A stretch of DNA of 64,000 bases from Knoxdaviesia capensis (lineage: Eukaryota; Ascomycota; Sordariomycetes; Microascales; Gondwanamycetaceae): positions 31,271 through 95,270 of the forward strand of contig LNGK01000002.1 of the NCBI GenBank assembly GCA_001510575.1, in the 5' to 3' direction. Below are positions 44,812 to 55,700 of this stretch, in pieces. The notes beneath the pieces are model-generated. The model saw only the letters and a list, made by a program, of their open reading frames with translations. It was not told the DNA's origin and made no database searches. The position numbers and the translations under genes are program-made. The first letter of the stretch is position 1; each line of letters opens with the position of its first letter.

Positions 44812-46839
44812 TCAGATCCGCCCACCGCCCGAAACCACCCGAATCTTCTTGCGCAAACTGTCCCGCCGCCGGTCCGACCGCGACACCGCCATCTTCTCCG
44901 CCTTGCGCCGCGCATACTCCATGATGGCGTGCATGTGCTCCGACGTGCGCTGCAGCACGTCGGCCGCGGGGCTGTGGTGGCGGGCCGGCGTCGGCGCGGG
45001 CGCTGGCGCCGCTGTAGAGAGAGTGTAGTTGTCGCTGTGCTGCGCGCCGGTGGTCGACGGCGTGTGTCGGCCCGCGGACGACCGCGAGCGGTCGGCGGAC
45101 GATCCGAACGACTTGCGCGGGCGCGCCAGCCGGCTGTCGACGCGCGGCGCGGGCGGCTCGGCGGCCTTGTGGCCCGGGCCGTCGTTGTAACTGCTCCGCT
45201 GGAACATCTTGGCAAAGGCCGACATGTAGCTTGTGCGCACGGTGGACGAGCGGCCGCGCGGCCGGCCGGCCGGCTGCAGGCGCACGTCGGAGTCGGAGTC
45301 GGACGACACGTCAAAGTAGCTGCCGGGGGGCTGGCGGCGCAGATCGGGTGCGCTGGGGGCGTGCGCCCACGCCGGGGGGTCGCGCACTGCTGCGGGGGTT
45401 GGCAGGCCTACGTCGGAGTGCACGCCTTCGCGGGCACGGGGTGCACTGAACAGCGGCCTCGGCATGATGGGTGAGGCGAGCTCCAGCGGTGCAGCATGGT
45501 CCAGGCCCGTGCAGTCACGCAGACCGTCGTTAGTTTCGTCGGGTCCATAATTCGCATGCATGGAGGAGGACGACTGGGCTAGCGCTGGGCGTGCAGACAG
45601 GATGTCAGCACTGCGCGAGGCCCGGAGGGGCGTGGTGCCGTGACCGGATGGGGGAGCGCCAAGCAGTGGCTGCGAAGCCCGATTGCCGTTTGCGTGCGTG
45701 AAGCGCGTGGGCTGGAGATACTCTGCCATGTGGGACCGGCCAGGTGCGTCCCCCCCAGCCACTGGCTGGCTATCGCGGGGCTTGGAGCCACTGTCGTCGC
45801 CATTACGAGAGACCGGGCTGGATAAGGCGTCATAGAAACTGCCATTGGCTGGCGACGGCGAGCGCTGCGACGCCACGGATGTGCCCTGATTGGACGCTGC
45901 CGAAACCCGGCTGCCCTGGCCCAAGCCTGCATTGGGAGTCTCTTCCAGAGCAGTGAGTGTGAACGACTGGCGGGCCATGCGCGGCGGACCCACTTCCAGC
46001 CCGGTGATCTGGCGGATCTTGTCGGCCGATCGGTGCAGGGTGGGGGCGCGCGCCTCGGCAGCCGGGGCCGAAGTGGGTCCGGGACCGGCCCACGCACCTG
46101 CGCCACTGGGATCGGCCAGGCCGGTGAGTTTCAGGATCTTGTTAATAGCCTGGCGCGGCTGTGGCGAGATGAGGAAGTCGGCGCTGCGGTACTGGGCGGC
46201 CTGGGCGGCCTGGGCGTGCGCGGATGAGTTTCCCGTTGGGACGGGGCGTCTAGCCACCAGACGCGCGGGCGGCTCGCCTGAATGCATGCGATTCGGCGAC
46301 GGCGAGAGGCGGGCTCGCTCGTTTCCTTCAGGCACATATGGAAGTGAGGGCGGCGTGTTTGCCCGAGAGCCCATGCGGTGCGGCGATGGCGACAGCCGCA
46401 GCGGCTGGCCAGCTGGCGAATGCGCGCGATGGGGCGACGGTGACGGCACGCGATGCGGAGACGGTGACAGTCGCGGCGGCCGCGACTGCAGGCCGGGAAG
46501 CGACGGCGACTGGCGGACGTGGCGGGTCATCGCATCGAAGATGGGCAGCGACGGCTGCGAGGCAGACGGCGACAGGGCCGGCAGCGCGGCAAGGTCCTGG
46601 CGCGGATGGTACGGCGCTGAGGGGCGCAGGAGCGCCATGCCGGCGTCCAGGCGGGTGGTGGCAGTGGTGGACGGGTGGTGCGGCGAGTGGCTGCGGTCCG
46701 GGGTTCCGGCGTGGTGGTGGCGGGGTGCATAGCCGATGCCAGCAATCGGACCGGGAGTGGGGTGGCCGGGGGGGATGGTGATCTCCATGCCGTGCAGATG
46801 GAGCATCTGGCTGGGCGACGGATGGCGGAGGTGGTCCAT
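44812..46839 (-). CDS. Disordered Ser/Pro-rich protein with duplicated KI-x-x-(L/I)TGL motifs
   Basis: Single exon, 675 residues. No known domain or membrane segment is seen. Residues 105-190 contain four copies of an SPSPHR/SPSPNR element (RLSPSPHR at 123, SPSPHR at 133, RLSPSPHR at 148, RLSPSPNR at 177). Two similar motifs stand 40 residues apart: KILKLTGL (234-241) and KIRQITGL (274-281). RSAD precedes each and recurs once more (SRSADILS). A basic helical C-terminus (HMHAIMEYARRKAEKMAVSR, then RRRDSLRKKIRVVSGG) closes the protein. Many SP/TP sites suggest kinase control. The motif repeats look like short binding modules. Function unknown. The opposite strand also stays open over long stretches, a base-composition effect. 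Confidence 0.82.
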   Translation of the reverse strand: MDHLRHPSPSQMLHLHGMEITIPPGHPTPGPIAGIGYAPRHHHAGTPDRSHSPHHPSTTATTRLDAGMALLRPSAPYHPRQDLAALPALSPSASQPSLPIFDAMTRHVRQSPSLPGLQSRPPRLSPSPHRVPSPSPHRAHSPAGQPLRLSPSPHRMGSRANTPPSLPYVPEGNERARLSPSPNRMHSGEPPARLVARRPVPTGNSSAHAQAAQAAQYRSADFLISPQPRQAINKILKLTGLADPSGAGAWAGPGPTSAPAAEARAPTLHRSADKIRQITGLEVGPPRMARQSFTLTALEETPNAGLGQGSRVSAASNQGTSVASQRSPSPANGSFYDALSSPVSRNGDDSGSKPRDSQPVAGGDAPGRSHMAEYLQPTRFTHANGNRASQPLLGAPPSGHGTTPLRASRSADILSARPALAQSSSSMHANYGPDETNDGLRDCTGLDHAAPLELASPIMPRPLFSAPRAREGVHSDVGLPTPAAVRDPPAWAHAPSAPDLRRQPPGSYFDVSSDSDSDVRLQPAGRPRGRSSTVRTSYMSAFAKMFQRSSYNDGPGHKAAEPPAPRVDSRLARPRKSFGSSADRSRSSAGRHTPSTTGAQHSDNYTLSTAAPAPAPTPARHHSPAADVLQRTSEHMHAIMEYARRKAEKMAVSRSDRRRDSLRKKIRVVSGGGRI

Positions 46840-48577
46840 GGTTGTGTGTATGACTGTGTTGAGGGGAAGGTGAGGGGGGAAAGATTGTTGGTGCAGAGTC
46901 TGCAGGATCGCTTAGCAAGCGAAGATGGAGAGAGATGCAGCGTTGGGATGCTGTGTTGCCTGCACACGGCAGCTCAGTGAGACGACGAGCGGATGGGCGA
47001 GAGACAAAACAGCGAGTGAGTGATAAGAGGATGGAGATAAGACAGTGTTGATAGTGTAAGATGGTGGTGCAGAGCAGAGCAGAGACGGTATCAGATGGAA
47101 GTCAAGACAGGAACTGAGATATATGCCGAAAGACGACGAGAATCACAGGAAGTGCGGCAACAGACTGAACACACACTCCAGGCGAGACATGCTTCTTAAA
47201 TGCATCAGGCTGGGAGACGCAAGTTTGCGTGTGCTTCCCTTTGGTCCATGTGTTTCCATGCAAGCCGGCGGGAGTCGGCGAGAGATAGGACAAAGACATG
47301 ATGAGATGGATGGGTGAGGCGGCGGTATTTTTAGCGGTCATCTGCCATAAGTCCATTGACGATGTGAATAAGGAGGAGGGAGATACGAACAAAGAGCGCT
47401 GATGGCGGGGGGTGTGGCCCGTGTAAGTTGCTTTGAGAGAGTGAGGCTGGGTGGAAGATTCGGTGCACACATGTGAGAGGCATGGCCTTCGCCGTGCCAA
47501 ACATCTTCCTGTGCATCTCTCAGTCGACTGCGAGCACGGCATACACGCGACCACAAGTCACAGTCTCACTTCACCTCACCTCTCGCAGCCCGGTTTCGGC
47601 TACAGCCCTCGCGGTGTCTTGCAAAGCCGACCACACACATACAGACTCTTCCCATCGAAACCACGAACGAGGAGACACACACGTCTGTCCAAAGACGGCT
47701 AGCCCGGTTCGCAAAAAGAAAAGAAAAGCAAGCAAACTTGGGTTGCGCGAGTGAGACAAAGAAAATCGGGTGGGAGAAGGGTGGCCAGGTTGCTTGCTGC
47801 GCCTAGATGCACTACCGCGATTAAAGAAAAGAAAAAAAAAGAAAAACGAAGAGTGGGCGGATGCGGCAAGGTGGTGGATTCAAAGGACTGCAAAAGGCCA
47901 GCGACTCGATCCGTGCTGTCCAAGGTTCAAAGGTGCAAGCCCTGCTTTGATGTCCTCTCCGCCACCTGGTCGTTGCGCTTCTGCATCGTGCACCGGCCAT
48001 GCCTGACACAGTCGCACACGTTCCGTCACGACGTGCAATACATTGTGTGTGTGTGTGTGTCACCAAAGGACCGACACGAATAGCCACACACACGAGATCC
48101 GGAACAGGCGGGAGGCTGTCTCGGACTCGGATGACCTAGGGTTATCAGACACCAACACATTCATGAGCATGGACCAACACACACGACGGACGCAAGAAGA
48201 AAAACAAAGGGACGTGAGTCTCGTCCATGCATTAAAATAGGTATAGAATTCGTTACAAAGAAAATAGGAAATGTGAGAGACTCCGGCACTCGTCTAGAAA
48301 ATGAAAGCCAACAAAAGAAAAAGGAGAACCGTTTATCGGGGAGAATGTGTGTGTATCCGGGATACGCGCCAGGCTGGCACAAAGAAGAGCGTGTTTATGT
48401 GGGAGGAATGTCTATGTATGGCACCCAAATTAAGCAGAGAAAAAAGCGGTCAAGATGAGTCGTCGACAGCCACGGCGGAGGGAGAGGCCACGCCGTCAAG
48501 CCCGGATAATGGCAGAGGCCACAGAGCGCCACTTGAAGACTGTGGCAGTCATGGGTGGCGGGCAGCCTCAAGTGCAG
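46840..48577. other. 1.7-kb intergenic region, no gene recognised
   Basis: The left part is the promoter of the disordered-protein gene and the right part the 3' flank of ERD1. A GT run lies at about 48043-48060 and an A/G tract at 47825-47850. Short frames on both strands have no support. Confidence 0.5.
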
Positions 48578-49890
48578 TCAATCCTCGTAGTCGTCGTCCT
48601 TGGCCGGATAGTCGCCCATCAGCAGATTCGTCGGATCGCTCATCGACTGGTTGCGCAGCCACTCGGTCTCGACGCGCAGGAAGATCCACAGCCAGCGGCG
48701 GAACACCTCGAGAAACTGGATGGCAAAGATGACCAGCTCAAAGTCGGTCAGGTGGGCCAGGTGCGGGCTCAGCTTCATCGACCACGAGCACCGCAGCACC
48801 AGGTCGATGGCAATCACGCCGTAGTACACCAGCGGCGGGAACACCAGCCGCCGCCGCAGGCCAAACGCGTGGTCGGGCGCGCCGCGCTCGCCGGCCGCCT
48901 GGAACAGCGTCAGGTCCCAGTCCTTGGCCACGTCCCAGTAGAACGAGTACAGCGAGTTGGCGCAGGCCGCCAGGAACCACAGCCGGTACAAGCCCGGGTG
49001 GCTGTCGGCCTCGGCGCCGCGCTGCATGGCGCTGAGGATGATCACGGGAAACGCCGACGCGTACTTGGCGGCGTTGGCCAGCGACTGGCCGCCCCAGCCG
49101 GTGGCTGCCGTCATCGGCGCACGCCGCACCCGCACAAACTCGATCAGGCACTGGCGGAAGCGGATCAGGCTGGGGATGGCCAGGATGATCGGCACCATCA
49201 GCGACCCGCCGCAGTTGCGGTCGGGCCGCTTGGTCGACGAGCCGGCCGGCGTCAGGAACATGCACACGGCGATGTACAGGTCGCCGAGGATCTTGGAGTA
49301 CGAGGTGAGCACATCGGCCAGCAGCACGTCGCCGAACTTGCCGTCCTTGGCCTCGGCCAGCCCGCCCACCGAGATGCGCCGCAGCGTGCCCAGGAACCGC
49401 CGCCGCCCGCTGTGCGAGAACCCGCGGATTGGGAACACAAACACCGCCAGCAGCGCCACCAGGTATGTCATCGGCAGCCAGTCGAACTCGATCACGCGCG
49501 CCGCGTTGCCGTACGTGAACGTCCAGAAGGTGAGGAGGGAAAACACCGATACGATCGAGAGCATCGACGCCAGCCGGTATGTCGAGAAGTGGTGCGCCAG
49601 TTCGGACGTTGAGTTTCGTGGCGGGTAGCGGATCAGCGCCGGGACATCGATCTTGAGGCTGTGCAGGACTTGGAGATTCGCGCCCCAGGCCCATGAAGCT
49701 GGAGAGAGGCAAGAAGACGTTAGCATCACGGGTTCTTCACGCATGGAACACACACACCCCGGCATACAAGCACACACAGTCACGTACCCAGAACTATAAT
49801 AAACCCGACGCGGAACGGCAGCGGAAATATTCGACAGAACGAATCGAGCTCAAGCTCGCGAACATCTTGGCTGGCCGGCTCTCCGCTCAT
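48578..49890 (-). CDS. ERD1: EXS-family membrane protein ERD1
   Basis: Exons are 49890-49788 and 49698-48578, giving 407 residues. The 89-bp intron (GTACGT to TCCAG) joins FRVGFIIVLA to SWAWGANLQVLH. The start MSGEPASQDVRELELDSF is the first ATG upstream in frame with a good splice. Multiple membrane helices and EXS hallmarks are present: PSLIRFRQCLIEFVR, KYASAFPVIILSAM, NSLYSFYWDVAKDWDLTLF, and FLEVFRRWLWIFLRVETEW near the C-terminus. There is no SPX domain, which separates it from Syg1/XPR1. Yeast Erd1 is a Golgi protein needed for retention of lumenal ER proteins and for recycling phosphate released by glycosylation. It ends in an acidic tail. Divergent from PEX10. Confidence 0.9.
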
Positions 49891-50524
49891 TGCGACTGGA
49901 GCTTCAAGCTGCACAAGAGACCATCCAGAGGGACGAAAGGATCAGCAAGAAAAAGGAAGGAAAATCAAGGAAAATCAAGAAATATGAACGGGAAAAGAAA
50001 GAGTATCCAGAAGCGAGAACAGAATGAGCGACAAGAAATAGACAGAAAACGGGCGAAAAGGAACGCGAAGGGGGCCAAGACTCCCTCCGATACGAACGAA
50101 GATGCGGGCAACGCGAAATGCTTTCAGGAGGCCAAAAATCACCAGAATTCCGATGCAACAGGAATGGGCATTAAAGGAGAAGCCTGGAATTTGCGGGATG
50201 ACCCTAAGATTAGGGTTGTGTGTTTAGGGTTTTGGGCTGCTTAGGGTTGGCCGTCTTCCCGAAGCCGAGGATATCCAGCACGCCTGTGATTCTAACTTCT
50301 GGCTGTTTGTCGCCATCTTCCAGTCACGATTTGCAACTTCATTTTCTGGTTTCCCAACACCTTGATACCCATACTCCCCAATCCTGCAATTCTTCCCATC
50401 ACGCTCTTACGATTCTCCCCGCGAAAGCTCATCACCCGCATCGTCGCGCCTCGTCTATTCCTCATCACGTCCTATCTACGCAAATAGCCTTCCAGTTCTC
50501 AGCCATCCGGCGGCCACCTCCATC
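49891..50524. promoter_or_regulatory. Bidirectional ERD1 / PEX10 upstream region with a telobox cluster
   Basis: Between 50201 and 50248 lie TTAGGGTT at 50210, 50224 and 50241, and one inverted ACCCTAA at 50201. The first pair forms a perfect inverted repeat ACCCTAA-GA-TTAGGGT. Right of it is a C/T-rich leader up to the PEX10 ATG. A/G-rich DNA at 49910-50060 probably belongs to the ERD1 leader. Confidence 0.65.
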
Positions 50525-51766
50525 ATGGACCCTCCCGACGCCGCCCCGCCGGCCCAACCGACCGCCTCAAACTCCCCGACTCCCGCGACCTCCCTCACCT
50601 CCTCAAACCCCTCGACATCTTCCTCCTCATCCTCCTCCTCCCAACCCCTCTTCGCCTCGTCGCCCTTCCCCTTCGCCACCGCCCCCGACATCATCCGCGC
50701 AACCCAGAAAGACGCCTTCTTCCAGGGCTCGCTCACAAACTCGCTCTCCGCGCTGCACCGCCAGCTGCTCGGCGCCCGCTCCGCCCACGCCTGGGCCGGC
50801 GAGCTGCGCTCCGCCGCGGCCCTCATCTACCTGTCGCTCACCACGCTGCTCGGCAACCGCACGCTCGGCGAGGAGTACTGCGACGTCGTGCAGCTGCACG
50901 CTTCCCCCCACTCCGGGGGGCCCGCGCGCCTGCCGACCCTGCGCCGCCGCGCCGTCTACATCGCGACGTCGGTGCTTCTCCCCTACGTCGCCGCCCGCAG
51001 CATGCCGTCTGTGCGCGCCCGTCTACGCTCCGCGCTGACCTCCCGGCTCGCGCGCCTGGGTCCCAAATCCACGTCGTCCGAGGCCGCGCTGTGGCGCTAC
51101 GTGCTGGCCCACCTGCCGATGCTGACCAGCGCGGCGCCGGCCCACGCGGTCACGCTCGCGCTGTTCTACTTCTCCGGAACCTACTACGAGCTCGCGAAGC
51201 GCGTGCTGGGCCTGCGCTACGTGTTCACGCGTAAAGTCGCCGACTCGCCCGACCGCGGCGGCTACGAGGTGCTCGGCGTGCTGCTGGTGCTGCAGATGGC
51301 CGTGCAGTCGTACCTGCACATCCGCGACACACTGGCCAGCGCCGCCGCGGTTTCTGGCGCGGCTGAAGACGCCTCCCGCCGGGCGCTGCACGGCGCCGAC
51401 GTCGACGTGTCGCTCAGCCACGCGGCCTTCTCGTCCAACACCGACCTCCTCATGCCGGGCAGCGGCGCGCCCGGCACCCCGCTCACCGGCGAATCGCGCA
51501 TCGACATCGCCGCCGCCACCCACACGCCGGCGTCCGCCGTGCCGCACTACGACCTCGCGGACCCCGGCACCATGGCGTTCTTCGCCGGCACTGCCCCGCG
51601 CAAGTGCACGCTGTGTCTCGAGCAGCTGCGCGACCCGGCCGCGGCGCAGTGCGGCCACGTGTTCTGCTGGACGTGCATTGGCGACTGGATCCGCGAGAAG
51701 CCCGAGTGTCCGCTGTGTCGGCGCGAGGCGCTGTTGCAGCACGTGTTGCCGTTGCGGGCGGTCTGA
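50525..51766 (+). CDS. PEX10: Peroxin 10, RING-type E3 ubiquitin ligase
   Basis: Single exon, 413 residues. A disordered Ser/Pro-rich N-terminus (1-50) is followed by the Pex2/Pex12-type membrane region (about 55-275; PDIIRATQKDAFFQGSL and FYFSGTYYELAKRVLGLRYV are family blocks). A linker comes next, then a complete C3HC4 RING at 361-398 (CTLC, CGH, CWTC, CPLC). With PEX2 and PEX12 it forms the peroxisomal ubiquitin-ligase complex that modifies the import receptor PEX5 for recycling. All zinc ligands are present. The N-terminal extension is somewhat longer than in yeast. Divergent from ERD1 across a telobox-rich promoter. Confidence 0.95.
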   Translation: MDPPDAAPPAQPTASNSPTPATSLTSSNPSTSSSSSSSSQPLFASSPFPFATAPDIIRATQKDAFFQGSLTNSLSALHRQLLGARSAHAWAGELRSAAALIYLSLTTLLGNRTLGEEYCDVVQLHASPHSGGPARLPTLRRRAVYIATSVLLPYVAARSMPSVRARLRSALTSRLARLGPKSTSSEAALWRYVLAHLPMLTSAAPAHAVTLALFYFSGTYYELAKRVLGLRYVFTRKVADSPDRGGYEVLGVLLVLQMAVQSYLHIRDTLASAAAVSGAAEDASRRALHGADVDVSLSHAAFSSNTDLLMPGSGAPGTPLTGESRIDIAAATHTPASAVPHYDLADPGTMAFFAGTAPRKCTLCLEQLRDPAAAQCGHVFCWTCIGDWIREKPECPLCRREALLQHVLPLRAV

Positions 51767-52792
51767 GTTGAGGGGCTCGGCAATGCGCGAGAGATGTTGC
51801 ATGTTGGAATATGGATACACTGTAGCAATAGCATGTACATTTATGATGAAATCTAAACACGACTTTTCTCTTTGGAATTTGCCTGCCTGAACAAGCACTC
51901 CTGTTGAATCATTAACTGTGATTATATCTGCCCGGCCGTCCAACCCAGACAGACGACATACATAAGTGTGAGTCCACGGCCGCAAGTATGTAGCCGGACC
52001 AGATCCACCCGAATCCGAAGCGCGGCAAACCGCTCACTGCAGTCAAACTCCAAGTGTGTACATCAAACAAACAGAATCTCGCATTAGATAAGAAAATCTT
52101 ATGGTATCATGAAGAAAAAAATATGGTCAACTTTCAAGTTGCACAAAAGCACAAGAAACAAGAGTAGAGAAGAGACGAAGAGATTGCACATGGAAGACCA
52201 TGGCATCTCGGGTCGACCAAAAGACGTCGGGACAAGCCAAGGGCCACGCCACAGACAGCAAAGGACGCCCACCGGGGCACAAACCCCCGACTCAGATTCA
52301 CAGCAGCAGGGCGGACAAAGGCCCGGAGAATGCATCTCCAGCATGTCCCCACGAAAGAAAAAAGAAACAGCCCCAGGAACGCCAACGTCTTCATACAAAA
52401 ACGGCCCACACCGAAAAAAAGCACAAGCGGTTAAAAATAGGTCCGTGGAGAGTGCATGTGAGGGTGCACGTTTCTCCACGAACATGAATCGAAAGATTCC
52501 ACACCGGGCTCGACAAGACAAGGAGCGCGGACAGAGAAAGAAAAACACAAAAACTGGTGGTGGTGCCAATAACGAAGAGCAAACATGGAAAAAAGACGAG
52601 CCAGCTTCTCTATACCGAAGGGCTCAGAGTCTAGCACACGAAAGAGGATCCGCAGGGAGGTTCCGACATGCAAAGAAAGAAGAGAAAAGGAAAACATCGT
52701 CCGTAGGCGCCCTCAAAGAGTGACCACAGCCCAGGAAAAAGCAGCGACGAAAAAGCAGCGACGAGATGCGAGAGGGGGGGCCGCAGTTCTTT
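51767..52792. other. Intergenic, convergent 3' flanks
   Basis: This lies between the PEX10 stop and the stop of the LYAR-like gene on the minus strand. The plus strand from 52100 to 52770 is A/G-rich, producing long lysine/arginine-rich shadow frames. No gene is supported. Confidence 0.5.
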
Positions 52793-55700
52793 TCAGTCCT
52801 CCTCGCCCAGCACAAACAGCACAATCTCGCCCTGTTCGTTCCGCCGCATGCGCAGGCTCTTGAACAGCTCCTTCTCCTCCATCAGCTTGCCCAGCGCCGT
52901 GCCCGAGCTCGTGCGCTCGCGGTGGAACCGCTTCAGCGCCTTGTTCAGACTGCACCCGCGCTCGCTCTCCGGGCCCTTGTTGACCAGCGACAGGAACAGG
53001 TCGGCCCGCGGCTTGTACACTATCATCTCCGTGCTGGGGCCGGCCGCCTCCGCGCCGTCGGCGCCGTCCTTGCGGTACTCCAACAGCTTCTGCGGCCGTT
53101 TCTCGTCGTCCGAGTCGCGGCTGCCGCTGCGGTGGTGGTGGTGATGGTGGCTGCTGCTGCTGTGGTGGTGGTGGTGGTGTTTCTTCTTGCTAGACGTCGA
53201 CCCGGACGACGACTTGCGCTTCTTGCTGCGTGTCTTGTTGGACATCAGCGCAATCAGGTTGCTGCCAATGCTCTCCTTGGACTCCTTGGACTCCTTGTCC
53301 TTGCTGCGGTGCTTCGACGAGCGGGTCTTCTTGAGCGGGCTGGCCGGCGAGCCGTCGCCGCCGTCGCCGCCCGAGTAGTCGGGCGACGGCGGGAACTCGT
53401 GCTTCATCATCCGGTTGAGCCCGCCGGTCAGTCCCGTGTGCAGCACCGGCGCATCGGTCATCACCGCGTCGCTGAGGTCCAGGTGCGGGCGCTTGCGCTT
53501 CTTGTCGCTCTTCAGGTCGCCGTCGCGCGTCTTGCGGCGCACCAGCGCCTTGTCGGCGGGGGTCTGGAAGGCCCCGCGCGACGGCACCGGGCCGGCGCCG
53601 TACTGCACGAGGTGGTCGCCGTGGTCGTCGTAGTACTCGTCGCCGGACTCCTGGTTGACCCGGACAAGCTGGTTCCGCGGGTCGTCAATCGACACGCGGC
53701 GGGGGTGGACGCCGACACTGGAGGCGGTGGGAGTGTTGCTCGCCACAAGGTAGTCGAACACATTGACGTCCTCGGTGGGCGGAGTGGGGGCCTTGGGCAG
53801 GTTCACGCGCGAGCGGACGTCATCGTCGTCGTCGCTGTGCATCTCATACCGCCGGTAATCGGCCTCGGGAGCATCTTCGACATAGGCCTTCTGGGGCATG
53901 GCGGCGGGCTGCGGGTTGGGGTTGGTGGCTGTAGTGGTGGCGGCAGGCGCGGCAGAGGCAGAGGCAGAGGCAGATGAGGTGGACAGAATAGACTTGGGGG
54001 CAGTAATGGTGGTAGGCTTCGGGTTGTCAAAGGCGGGTTTGGCGAGGCCGGAGTCGGATTCAGGGTTGGTAAAGCGCAGCTTCTTGTTCTTGTTCTTGTA
54101 CAAGGCGCCTTGGTATTTCTGGTCTTCGGTGATGCAAGTCTGGAGGAGAAGGGGTGTTAGAAGTGGGAGAAGCCGGTGAAATGAGACTGACTCAGTCAGA
54201 GGCAAAGCGCCAGAGGACAAAAAAAGCAATCATGGCGCAACGATCAAATGGCAAACACTCCTGTGTGACCACCACCAACAACACGATCAGCAACTTACAG
54301 TGTGATTACGGTACTCAGTGCCGGAAAATGTCACCATGCAATCAAGGCAACTGAAGTAGGAGCCACGGCAACGAGCGCGATGCGGATCGAGCTTCTTCTT
54401 GGTCAAGACGTCGCCACAGGCCTGGAAGGGGGAAAGTCGAGCAAAACCCACGGGGGTTCACGGAATTCGTTAGTTTGACGGAAGAATATGTCGGAAGGGA
54501 GAAGGAATGGTAGGCACAGTGGAGTCGAGGAGACGTGGTGAAATATGTAGAATGGAGGGATATTAGGATTAGGGGATATGGTGACAATTGAGCCAGCAAC
54601 TGGAGAGAGGGAAGATGCGATTATGGAGGAAGAGATCGAAAAGCAGAAAATGCGAGAGAAGAGAAACAGATCGAATCTCGGAAGCAACAGGAAGAACTGG
54701 GGAGTGGGGAATGGATATAAACACAATGCAAGCGAGCAGAGAGAAGAGTATGAGAGACGGCCAAGTCAGGGAAAGGTGGAGGGGAAAAGGACGCTCGGGC
54801 TGAAGGCGGATTCTCAGGGCTATAGCAGAAGTGATATTAAGATGGCGTGGGAAGTGAAGAGATTAAAGAGACGCTGGTGAAGCTGGATATCGTGGATTGC
54901 GCGTGCAAATTGGGGCCCCTGGAAGGGTGATATAAAGTGGGATAAAAAGAGCGAGGAACACCGGCCCATATATATTGGCTGGTGGCGCAATATATGGAGA
55001 GAGGACTGATTATAGTGAAGAGTGATTGGAGACTGTAAACAGTGGAATGGGAGGCGGAGGAAGAAGGAAAGTGGGCAAAATACCAAAAAAGGCGATGATG
55101 CAAGTAGATATCCAAAGATTTGGGAAAGGGGGAAACAACAGGAAGGCGCGAAACGGGAGGCGCGAAAAGAAGAACACGAGAAGCAAGCCAGAAAAGATAT
55201 GGAAGAGAGGAAAACGAGAGAGTGGGAAGATTGGGAAGAATGGGGGATGGGATGGAGGGGGGAAGGAGCGAGGCAGGGCAGGTGTGAAGACTGAAGAGTG
55301 GGATTGGGGGGGGAAGGAACCCTGCCAGTTTTGACGGGTGGGAAGGAGCAAAGTGTAAGAGAAGAGAGAGAGAGAGAAGACGAGAATAGAGAAAAGACGC
55401 CATGTGCAGCAAGACGCAGCATTTCGATTGGCTGTTTCAGAGCTCCACAGAGCAGCAGCACCTGCTCCTGTCCGTCTGTCCACTGTTTGTTGAATTGTCT
55501 GCAGTTGGCAGGCGCTGGCCGACAGATACTGGCAGGGCAGGAGCGGAAGTGAGCTGGATGTCTGAGCGAGGAACAAAGAAAGAGCTGCGCGCAAGCTGGA
55601 CTCACGGTGGCACCTGCCGCTTTCTTTCGTCTTCTCTTTGGGCAACTTTGTTCTGGCTGCATTCTTTGAAGCCCGGCAGATTCCGTAAACAGGAAGGAAC

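Noticed and set aside
44929..46781. Several long plus-strand frames opposite the disordered protein
   Set aside because: They are shadows of a GC-rich coding region. The minus-strand frame has ordered motif repeats and runs full length.
48455..49612. 385-codon plus-strand frame and a 324-codon minus-strand frame over ERD1
   Set aside because: Both overlap the clear EXS protein in other frames and have Arg/His/Pro-rich shadow composition.
50201..50248. Interstitial telomere or telomere-fusion scar
   Set aside because: The TTAGGG units are separated and in both orientations, not tandem. A telobox promoter cluster fits better.
52766..53977. 403-codon plus-strand frame
   Set aside because: Antisense to the LYAR-like gene; the Val/Leu/Arg runs mirror its His/Ser/Lys codons.
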